Assembly: GCF_008329435.1 (NCBI RefSeq)
Contig: NZ_NPKN01000001.1
Location: 186,001-250,000, forward strand
Source of the DNA: Rhodanobacter sp. T12-5
GTDB lineage: Bacteria; Pseudomonadota; Gammaproteobacteria; Xanthomonadales; Rhodanobacteraceae
DNA length: 64,000 nt
Direction: 5' to 3'
The translations under genes and the position numbers were made by a program. Within the stretch, counting starts at the first letter, position 1, and every line of letters begins with the position of its first letter. Shown here piece after piece: positions 46,311 through 55,727 of this stretch. Below the pieces are notes generated by a model, which saw only the letters and a list, made by a program, of their open reading frames with translations, was not told the origin of the DNA and did not search any database.

Positions 46311-47600
46311 ATGAACATCGCCGCCACGACCGGCAGCATTGCCCCCGAACTCCAGCGCTACGCCGCGCTCGACCAGCGCCTGCTCGCTGCGGTGCGCGGC
46401 ATCCATGTCCTGCCCACGGTGGCATGGCCGGCCTCGCTGGAAAGCCGCATGATCGAGGCGTACAGCCGTGGCCAGTTCGCCCTGCCGCAAGTGAGCTATG
46501 TGCGGCCGGACCTGGGTGCGGCGCGGGCCGAGCTGGCGGCGATCGAGCACGCCGCCACCAGCGACGCGCAGGTCGACCCGCTGGGCGATTACCTGCAGCG
46601 CACCGCCGATTCCTGGCTGATGGCCGCCGAGATGCTGGAGGCGGTCGGCACCGTCGGCGTCACGGTGCCGTCGGTGGCGCTGTATGGACGTCCGGATGAC
46701 CTGATCCCCGGCAGCACGCAGAGCAACCTCGATGCCGCGCGCTACTTCATCGCCCTGTCCGACGAACTGGGCGCGGACCTGCTCGCCGACGACAGCAGCA
46801 CCGGCATCCCGGCGGACGTGCTGCGCATGGACCTGGCGGCCACGCTGGACGACTTCTTCGGCGCCGGCACGATCAGCGTGGAGGTGGATGCGGAGCTCAC
46901 CGCCAAGGCCGCCGCCGGCGCCACCCGCATCCGACTGCGCGGCGGGGCCTGTTTCAGCGAATACGACCGTCATCAGTTGCTGGCGCACGAGGCGTTCGTG
47001 CACTCGCTGACCGCGCTCAATGGTCGCCGCCAGCCACTGCTGGCATCGCTGGCGCGCACGTCGCCGCGCGTCACCGCCACCCAGGAAGGCCTGGCGGTCT
47101 TCGCCGAACTGATGTCCGGGGCGATCGACATCACCCGGCTCAAGCGGATCAGCCTGCGCATCGTGGCGATCGACATGGCACTCAAGGGCGCGGATTTCGT
47201 CGAGGTCTACCGCTATTTCAGCGCCTGCGGGCAAAGCGTGCCGGACAGTTTCCACTCGGCGCAGCGGGTATTTCGCGGCGTGCCGCTGACCGGCGGCGCG
47301 GCATTCGCCAAAGACAATGTCTACCTGTCGGGCCTGCTCACCGTGCACACGTTTTTCCGCTGGGCGCTGAAGCAGCGGCGGATGGACCTGCTGCGCCACC
47401 TGTTTGCCGGCAAGCTGACCCTGCACGACGTGATCACCCTGCAGCCGCACTTCGCGTCGGGCGCGATCCTGCCGCCGCGCTGGTTGCCCCCATGGATGCA
47501 GCATGTCCATGGGCTGGCCGGCAAGCTGGCATTCTCGGTGTTCATCAACGGCATCCACATGAACCGGGTACAGGGCGACGAGCTGCTGTCGAGCGTCTAG
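46311..47600 (+). CDS. DUF1704 QEGLA-motif protein, MATCAP-like metallocarboxypeptidase candidate
   Basis: A 429-residue protein of the DUF1704/QEGLA family. HEAFVH at residues 226-231 fits the HExxxH zinc motif, and TQEGLA near 257-262 supplies the third acidic ligand. The eukaryotic MATCAP/TMCP enzymes of the same family remove C-terminal tyrosine from tubulin; for bacterial members no substrate is established (some entries mention flavohemoglobin expression modulation). No signal peptide is visible. A strong AGGAG lies 7 bp before ATG 46311. It follows rsgA by 10 bp and is 119 bp before maeB. Confidence 0.88.
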   Translation: MNIAATTGSIAPELQRYAALDQRLLAAVRGIHVLPTVAWPASLESRMIEAYSRGQFALPQVSYVRPDLGAARAELAAIEHAATSDAQVDPLGDYLQRTADSWLMAAEMLEAVGTVGVTVPSVALYGRPDDLIPGSTQSNLDAARYFIALSDELGADLLADDSSTGIPADVLRMDLAATLDDFFGAGTISVEVDAELTAKAAAGATRIRLRGGACFSEYDRHQLLAHEAFVHSLTALNGRRQPLLASLARTSPRVTATQEGLAVFAELMSGAIDITRLKRISLRIVAIDMALKGADFVEVYRYFSACGQSVPDSFHSAQRVFRGVPLTGGAAFAKDNVYLSGLLTVHTFFRWALKQRRMDLLRHLFAGKLTLHDVITLQPHFASGAILPPRWLPPWMQHVHGLAGKLAFSVFINGIHMNRVQGDELLSSV

Positions 47601-47719
47601 CGGCTTCGACCTGCGTCGTTGCGTCGCAAGAACGGGCCGGTTCGACAGGCCCCGGTGCTAACATCGTGGACAGTCGGTCGCCGTCGCGGCCGGCGCCCCT
47701 TTCCGACAAAAAGCCTCCG

Positions 47720-50011
<2,292 letters not shown>

Positions 50012-50013
50012 CC

Positions 50014-50036
50014 AAAGGCCGGGAGCCTCGGCTTTT
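50014..50036 (+). terminator. Probable terminator after maeB
   Basis: AAAGGCCG (50014-50021) pairs with CGGCTTTT (50029-50036) with one mismatch, forming a short stem ending in four T residues, immediately past the maeB stop. A second GC hairpin follows at 50041-50058. Either or both could end maeB transcription. Confidence 0.5.
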
Positions 50037-50195
50037 GCCTTCCCCGCGACAGCGGGGAGGCAGCCCCGCCGCGCACTGCTGTCCGGAACAGCCGCGCCTT
50101 GGCGCAGGGTGGGGAAACCCGTAGCCCGCCGCCCGGCTCGACCTTCCCGTTCGCCGTCCTTTTTCGTCCTGCCCACCCCGCCATTCTCTCCAGTT

Positions 50196-50224
50196 CCGTC
50201 ATTCCTGCGAAGGCAGGAATCGCG
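50196..50224 (+). repeat. BIME/REP-like element, left copy
   Basis: The core TTCCTGCGAAGGCAGGAA is a hairpin (TTCCTGC, GAAG loop, GCAGGAA), flanked by CCGTCA and TCG. Sequences of the type ATTCCYGCGAAGGCRGGAAT occur dispersed in many Xanthomonadales and Neisseria-like genomes as intergenic repeats. Its partner lies 80 bp away in the opposite orientation. Confidence 0.7.
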
Positions 50225-50304
50225 TTGGCAAATGACGAAAGGCCATTCTGCATCCACCGCTCGATCGAAGTGGCAACGGGATGGCTTGCGGTGCGACTGA
50301 ATTG

Positions 50305-50331
50305 CGATTCCTGCCTTCGCAGGAAGGACGA
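50305..50331 (-). repeat. BIME/REP-like element, right copy (inverted)
   Basis: CGATTCCTGCCTTCGCAGGAA followed by GGACGA is the reverse complement of the left copy with one change (TCC for TCA in the flank). Together the two copies form an inverted pair 50196-50331 with a ~80-bp spacer, a bacterial interspersed mosaic element architecture. The pair lies 195 bp upstream of aceE, so it could affect transcription, supercoiling or mRNA stability. Confidence 0.7.
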
Positions 50332-50525
50332 CAGGAGGTTTCAGTATTTCGAAGTTGCACATGGCGGCCATTGAAAACGACCACACCATGCGCCTCCGCA
50401 CGGCCGGCTGAATTGGCAGGCATCCGGCCCAACGGCTAGACTTGGACGTTGATTCCCGCCGCACTCCCCGGCGGCGGGCATTCCCCCTCAAGCTTGGCGC
50501 TGCAACGGTGCCGCGGAGAATCTTC

Positions 50526-53219
50526 ATGGATCAGCTCGACGATATCCTCAACCAGGACATCGACCCCACCGAAACCAGGGAGTGGATGGACTCGCTCGAC
50601 GCGGTGATCCATCACGACGGCACCGAACGCGCGCATTTCCTGCTGGAACGGATGGTCGACAGCACGCGCCGTTCTGGCGGTTATCTGCCGTTCGATCCGA
50701 CGACCGAATACGTCAACACCATCGCACCGGCGAACGAGGCGAAGATGCCCGGCGACGCCGCGATGGAATGGCGCATCCGCTCGCTGATCCGCTGGAACGC
50801 GATGGCGATGGTGGTGCGCGCGAACCGCAAGCCGGGCGAGCTGGGCGGACACATCGCCAGCTTCGCCTCCAGCGCCACGTTGTACGACGTGGGTTTCAAT
50901 CATTTCTGGCGCGCGCCAAGTGCCGACCACCCGGGCGACCTGATCCTGCACCAGGGCCACTCCAGCCCCGGCATCTACGCGCGCTCGTTCCTCGAAGGCC
51001 GCCTGGCCGAGGACCAGCTCGACCTGTTCCGCATGGAAGTGGTTGGCAAGGGTCGCGCGCTGTCCTCATACCCGCATCCGTGGCTGATGCCGGATTACTG
51101 GCAGGTGCCGACGGTGTCGATGGGGCTGGGCCCGATCCAGGCGATCTATCAGGCGCAGTTCTTCAAGTATCTGGAACACCGCGGGCTGATCCCCAAGAGC
51201 GACCGCAAGATCTGGTGCTTCATGGGCGACGGCGAGTGCGACGAGCCGGAGTCGCTCGGCGCGATCTCGCTGGCCGGCCGCGAAGGCCTGGACAACCTGA
51301 TCTTCGTGATCAACTGCAACCTGCAGCGTCTGGACGGCCCGGTGCGCGGCAACGGCAAGATCATCCAGGAGCTGGAAGGCAGCTTCCGCGGCTCGGGCTG
51401 GAACGCGATCAAGCTGGTCTGGGGCAGCTACTGGGATCCGCTGCTGGCGCGCGACAGCAAGGGCGTGCTGCGCAAGCTGATGATGGAAACCGTCGACGGC
51501 GAATACCAGGCCTGCAAGGCGTTCGGCGGCGCGTACACGCGCGAGCATTTCTTCGGCAAATATCCGGAGACGCGCGAGATGGTCGCCAACCTGAGCGACG
51601 ACGACATCTGGCGCTTGAACCGCGGTGGCCACGATCCGCACAAGGTCTATGCGGCGTATCACGCAGCGTCCAACACCAAGGGCATGCCCACGGTGATCCT
51701 GGCCAAGACGGTCAAGGGCTACGGCATGGGCGCGGCCGGCGAGTCGCAGAACCCGACCCACCAGCAGAAGAAGCTGGACGAGGAGTCGGTGCGGCATTTC
51801 CGCGACCGCTTCCAGATCCCGATCGCCGACGACAAGCTCAAGGACGTGCCGTACTACCATCCCGGCGTGGACTCGCCGGAAGTGCAGTACATGCTGGAGC
51901 GGCGCAAGGCGCTCGGCGGCTTTCTGCCGCAGCGCCGGCGCAAGGCCGAGGCGAAGCTGAAGACACCGGAGCTGGCCGCGTTCGAGCAGATCACCAAGGG
52001 CACCGGCGAGCGAGAGATCTCCACCACGATGGCGCTGGTGCGCGGCATCAACCTGCTGCTGCGCGACAAGCAGCTGGGCGAGCGCGTGGTACCGATCGTG
52101 GCTGACGAAGCGCGCACGTTCGGCATGGAAGGCATGTTCCGCCAGATCGGCATCTACGCGCCGTTCGGCCAGAAATACCGGCCGCAGGACTCCGACCAGC
52201 TGCTGTACTACCGCGAAGACCAGAAGGGCCAGGTGCTGCAGCAGGGCATCAGCGAGGCCGGCGGCATGGCTTCGTGGATGGCCGCGGCGACGAGTTACAG
52301 CATCAGCAACCAGGCGATGCTGCCGTTCTTCATCTACTACTCGATGTTCGGCTTCCAGCGCATCGGCGACCTGTGCTGGGCCGCAGGCGACATGCGCTCG
52401 CGCGGCTTCCTGGTCGGCGGCACCTCGGGCCGCACCACGCTCAACGGCGAAGGCCTGCAGCACGAGGATGGCCACTCGCACCTGATGGCCGGCGCGATCC
52501 CGAACGTGAAGTCGTACGACCCGACGTTCTCCTATGAGGTGGCGGTGATCCTGCAGGACGGCACGCGCCGGATGATGGCCGAGCAGGAGGACATCTACTA
52601 CTACGTCACCGTGATGAACGAGAACTACGCGCACCCGGACATGCCGAAGGGTTGCGAGGAAGGAATCATCAAGGGCATGTACCTGTTCAAGGATGGCGGC
52701 AAGCCGAAGAAGGGCGAGCCGCGCGTGCAACTGCTCGGTTCCGGCACCATCCTGCGCGAGGTGATCGCGGCGGCCGAATTGCTGGAGAAGGACTTCGGCG
52801 TGAAGTCCGATATCTGGTCCTGCCCCAGCTTCATCGAGCTGCGCCGCGACGGTTTCGATGCCGAACGCTGGAACCGTCTGCATCCGGAAGCGGAGCAGCG
52901 CGTGCCCTACGTCACCGGCCTGCTCGACGGGTGCTCCGGCCCGGCGGTCGCCGCCACCGACTACGTGCGCGAGTACGCCGACCAGATCCGCGCGTTCCTG
53001 CCCGACGGCATGCGCTACACCGTGCTAGGCACCGACGGCTTCGGCCGCTCGGATACCCGCGCTCACCTGCGCGAGTTCTTCGAGGTGGATCGCTACTGGA
53101 TCGCGCATGCCGCGCTGGCCGCACTGGCCAAGGACGGCAAGATGAATGCGAAGGACGTCAGCCGGGCGATCAAGGAATACAAGCTCGACCAGGACAAACC
53201 CAATCCGCTCACCGTCTGA
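50526..53219 (+). CDS. aceE: Pyruvate dehydrogenase E1 component, homodimeric
   Basis: An 897-residue thiamine-diphosphate enzyme that decarboxylates pyruvate and acetylates E2 lipoyl groups. The TPP motif is MGDGECDEPESLGAISLAGREGLDNLIFVINCN (starting near residue 233). Other signatures are GGHIASFASSATLYDVGFNHFW and GLQHEDGHSHL. Length matches E. coli AceE (887). GGAGA lies 6 bp before ATG 50526. A strong terminator follows directly, so it is a single-gene transcript: aceF and lpd are absent from its flanks in this window. Confidence 0.96.
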   Translation: MDQLDDILNQDIDPTETREWMDSLDAVIHHDGTERAHFLLERMVDSTRRSGGYLPFDPTTEYVNTIAPANEAKMPGDAAMEWRIRSLIRWNAMAMVVRANRKPGELGGHIASFASSATLYDVGFNHFWRAPSADHPGDLILHQGHSSPGIYARSFLEGRLAEDQLDLFRMEVVGKGRALSSYPHPWLMPDYWQVPTVSMGLGPIQAIYQAQFFKYLEHRGLIPKSDRKIWCFMGDGECDEPESLGAISLAGREGLDNLIFVINCNLQRLDGPVRGNGKIIQELEGSFRGSGWNAIKLVWGSYWDPLLARDSKGVLRKLMMETVDGEYQACKAFGGAYTREHFFGKYPETREMVANLSDDDIWRLNRGGHDPHKVYAAYHAASNTKGMPTVILAKTVKGYGMGAAGESQNPTHQQKKLDEESVRHFRDRFQIPIADDKLKDVPYYHPGVDSPEVQYMLERRKALGGFLPQRRRKAEAKLKTPELAAFEQITKGTGEREISTTMALVRGINLLLRDKQLGERVVPIVADEARTFGMEGMFRQIGIYAPFGQKYRPQDSDQLLYYREDQKGQVLQQGISEAGGMASWMAAATSYSISNQAMLPFFIYYSMFGFQRIGDLCWAAGDMRSRGFLVGGTSGRTTLNGEGLQHEDGHSHLMAGAIPNVKSYDPTFSYEVAVILQDGTRRMMAEQEDIYYYVTVMNENYAHPDMPKGCEEGIIKGMYLFKDGGKPKKGEPRVQLLGSGTILREVIAAAELLEKDFGVKSDIWSCPSFIELRRDGFDAERWNRLHPEAEQRVPYVTGLLDGCSGPAVAATDYVREYADQIRAFLPDGMRYTVLGTDGFGRSDTRAHLREFFEVDRYWIAHAALAALAKDGKMNAKDVSRAIKEYKLDQDKPNPLTV

Positions 53220-53239
53220 ACGATCTGGCCATCCAAATG

Positions 53240-53265
53240 AAGAGCCCGCCGATCGGCGGGCTCTT
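53240..53265. terminator. Bidirectional terminator between aceE and the YqjD-like gene
   Basis: AAGAGCCCGCC and GGCGGGCTCTT form an 11-bp perfect stem around GATC. The plus strand ends in CTCTTTC; on the minus strand the outgoing end is TCATTT. The hairpin lies 20 bp past the aceE stop and 20 bp past the stop of the convergent minus-strand gene, so it can serve both. Confidence 0.8.
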
Positions 53266-53285
53266 TCATGACAGAAGGACGCGCT

Positions 53286-53621
53286 TCAATCCTCGTCGTC
53301 GCTGCGAAACGCGCGGCGCAACAGCAGGAATGCCCCGATGGTGCCGGCGACGATCGCCACTGTGGCAGCCGGATGCCGGTTCACCTGACGGCGCAGCCGG
53401 CGGTAGTGATAGTTCGCCTCGTCGGCGAGATCTTCTGCGACATGGGAAAGCTGCCGGCCGTAGCTTTGGCTGCGCTTGCCAAGGCGTTCGTTGATGCGGC
53501 GGCGGCCGCGTTCCAACAGGCCCTGGGCACTGCTGGCTGCATCGTCGGCGTAGTGCCGCGCACGCTCGCCGGCGCGCTCGGCGGTGTCGCGAATATGACT
53601 TTCGATATCACGGTTACGCAT
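53286..53621 (-). CDS. YqjD/ElaB-like (DUF883-type) membrane-anchored protein
   Basis: A 111-residue protein. Residues 1-75 are highly charged and helical (RDIESHIRDTAERAGERARHY), and a single C-terminal helix (AATVAIVAGTIGAFLLLRR) precedes a short acidic/basic tail. This layout resembles ElaB/YqjD, which tether inactive ribosomes to the membrane in stationary phase, but the similarity is architectural. The ATG at 53621 has AGGAG 6-7 bp upstream. It ends at the shared terminator. Confidence 0.7.
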   Translation of the reverse strand: MRNRDIESHIRDTAERAGERARHYADDAASSAQGLLERGRRRINERLGKRSQSYGRQLSHVAEDLADEANYHYRRLRRQVNRHPAATVAIVAGTIGAFLLLRRAFRSDDED

Positions 53622-53697
53622 GGCTTTCTCCTGAGCGTCTGGCCTTGCACGTTGCCAGTGCGCTCGTGATTGATGCGTAAACAGCGATCCGTTCCGT

Positions 53698-54366
53698 TCA
53701 GCCGAGCCGGTATTCGCCACCCTGTTGCAAGGCCTGCCGGTACGCCGGCCGCGCGTGGATACGCTGCAGGAAGGCGCACAGCCGCGGGTAATGTTCGTCC
53801 AGCCCGCCGCGCGCGGCGAATGCCTCCAGCGGGAAGCTCATCTGGATGTCGGCGACACTGAAGCCCTCGCCACCGAACCACTCGCTCTTGCCCAGCTCGC
53901 CTTCCAGATAATCCAGATGAAGCTTCAGCTGCGGATCGACGAAGCTGCGTTGCACCTTGCGCGCGATGGCTTTGGCCATCGGTTTCATGAAGAACGGTGC
54001 CGGTGCGTTTTCGACCCTGCGAAACACCAGCTTCAGCAGCAGCGGCGGCATCGCCGAGCCTTCGGCGTAGTGCAGCCAGTAATTGCAGCGCAGCCGTTCC
54101 GGCGTGCCATGCGCGGGAATCAGCGTGCCTGCGCCGTAGCGGTCGGCAAGGTATTCAACGATCGCGCCGGACTCTGCCAGGGTGAGTTCACCGTCGGTCA
54201 CCACCGGCGACTTGCCCAGCGGATGGATCGCGCGCAGCGCGGGCGGTGCCAGCATGGTTTTCGGATCGCGCCGATAGTGCTTGAGCTCATATGGCAGGCC
54301 GAGTTCTTCCAGCAGCCACAGAATGCGCTGCGAGCGCGAGTTGTTGAGATGATGGACGATGATCAT
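53698..54366 (-). CDS. Glutathione S-transferase family protein
   Basis: A 222-residue GST. The N-terminal thioredoxin fold contains HHLNNSRSQRILWLLEELGLPYELKHY (the Ser in NNSRSQ is the likely glutathione-activating residue) and HPLGKSPVVTDGELTLAESGAIVEYL. The C-terminal helical domain has the GEGFSVADIQMSFP capping motif. It detoxifies electrophiles or has a related role; the substrate is unknown. It is divergent from the MidA-like gene. The start at 54366 (MIIVHHLNNS) matches the family N-terminus. Confidence 0.9.
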   Translation of the reverse strand: MIIVHHLNNSRSQRILWLLEELGLPYELKHYRRDPKTMLAPPALRAIHPLGKSPVVTDGELTLAESGAIVEYLADRYGAGTLIPAHGTPERLRCNYWLHYAEGSAMPPLLLKLVFRRVENAPAPFFMKPMAKAIARKVQRSFVDPQLKLHLDYLEGELGKSEWFGGEGFSVADIQMSFPLEAFAARGGLDEHYPRLCAFLQRIHARPAYRQALQQGGEYRLG

Positions 54367-54526
54367 CCGGCCATCAGAGCGGATCGCCCGCCCGCCCGCA
54401 AGCACCTGTATGACGTGGCCGGGTATTTCAGGACCACCGGACAGGAGCAGAGTCTCCTGCGGCGACTTTCGGGCGGCGCTCATCCTTCCGCTATGCTTGC
54501 CGCGATTTTCACCACTGGCAAGACCG

Positions 54527-55720
54527 ATGCCCTCCCGCCTCCCCGAACCCGGTGCCGACGAACGCGCACACTCCGATCACCTGCTGCAGTTGTTGCGCGA
54601 GCTGATCGCTTCCCATGGACCGATGCCGTTCTCGCAATACATGGAGCGCTGCCTGTACGCACCGGGGCTCGGCTACTACAGCGCCGGTCGCACCAAATTC
54701 GGTGCCGCCGGTGATTTCGTCACCGCACCGGAGCTGGGCGACTTGTTCGCCGGCTGCGTGATCAACGCGGTGCAGCCGGTGCTGGCGATGCTTGGCGACG
54801 AGGCGGACTTCCTCGAACTGGGTGGTGGCAGCGGCGCGTTTGCCGAAGCCGCGCTGAAGGCATTGGCCGAGAGCGGCACGTTGCCGCGGCATTACCTGAT
54901 CCTGGAGCCCAGCGCCGACCTCCGCGAGCGTCAACGCGAACGTCTGTCGGCCAACCTTCCGGCGGAACTCCGCGCGCGCGTGCAGTGGCTGGACCGTCCA
55001 CCCGAGCAGGACTGGCGCGGCGTGCTGTTCGCCAATGAGGTGGTCGACGCGTTGCCTGCCACGCGCTTCGCGATGCGCCAGGGCGAGGTGTACGAGGAGT
55101 ACGTGGTACTGGACGGCGAAGGACGGCTGATGCGCGTCGATCGCCCAGCCGACGCGCTGGTGTCCGGTGCCGTGCGCCACGTCGAGCGCGACCTCGGCAC
55201 GGAGTTCGTCGATGGCTACCGCTCGGAAATTCTGCCGCAGCTGCCGTACTGGATCCAGGCGGTGGCCGGGGCGCTGACGGCGGGCCTGATGCTGTTCATC
55301 GACTACGGTTACGTGCGCCGCGAGTACTACCTGCCCGAGCGCGACGACGGCACCTTGATGGCGCACTACCGTCACCACGCGCACAACGACCCGCTGTACC
55401 TGCCCGGCTTGAACGACCTCACCGCCTCGGTCGATTTCACCGCATTGGCCGAGGCCGCCAACAGCGCCGGTTTCGGCGTGGCGGCGTATCTGCCGCAGGC
55501 GCAGTTCCTGATCGGCGCCGGCCTGCAGGATGTGTTCGAAAGCCGGCACGCCGACGCCGCCGACGAGCATCAGCGCTATCGCCTTTCGCAACAGGTCAAG
55601 CGGTTGATGCTGCCCGATCAGATGGGCGAACGATTCCAGGCGATGTTGCTGGCCCGCGGCCTCGATGCGCTGCCGCTGCCGGCCGAGCTGATGGCCGCCG
55701 ATCAGGGCGGCCGATTGTAG
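54527..55720 (+). CDS. NDUFAF7/MidA-like SAM-dependent methyltransferase
   Basis: A 397-residue protein of the MidA/NDUFAF7 family (DUF185). The N-terminal segment SHGPMPFSQYMERCLYAPGLGYYSAGRTKFGAAGDFVTAPELGDLFAG is diagnostic. The SAM motif is FLELGGGSGAFAEAAL, and VLFANEVVDALP lies near residue 170. NDUFAF7 dimethylates an arginine of complex I subunit NDUFS2 in mitochondria; a related role here is inference, because no nuo gene is in view. The start ATG 54527 was chosen because it lies directly upstream of the conserved segment. Confidence 0.9.
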   Translation: MPSRLPEPGADERAHSDHLLQLLRELIASHGPMPFSQYMERCLYAPGLGYYSAGRTKFGAAGDFVTAPELGDLFAGCVINAVQPVLAMLGDEADFLELGGGSGAFAEAALKALAESGTLPRHYLILEPSADLRERQRERLSANLPAELRARVQWLDRPPEQDWRGVLFANEVVDALPATRFAMRQGEVYEEYVVLDGEGRLMRVDRPADALVSGAVRHVERDLGTEFVDGYRSEILPQLPYWIQAVAGALTAGLMLFIDYGYVRREYYLPERDDGTLMAHYRHHAHNDPLYLPGLNDLTASVDFTALAEAANSAGFGVAAYLPQAQFLIGAGLQDVFESRHADAADEHQRYRLSQQVKRLMLPDQMGERFQAMLLARGLDALPLPAELMAADQGGRL

Positions 55721-55727
55721 GAGCCCG

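Larger units (their letters stand above)
50012..50525. other. Intergenic region between maeB and aceE
   Basis: This 514-bp region contains the maeB terminator candidates near its left end, a TCCCCGC/GCGGGGA hairpin (50041-50058) and the two inverted BIME-like elements. The remaining ~200 bp before aceE hold its promoter and leader. I found no convincing gene in it. Confidence 0.55.
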
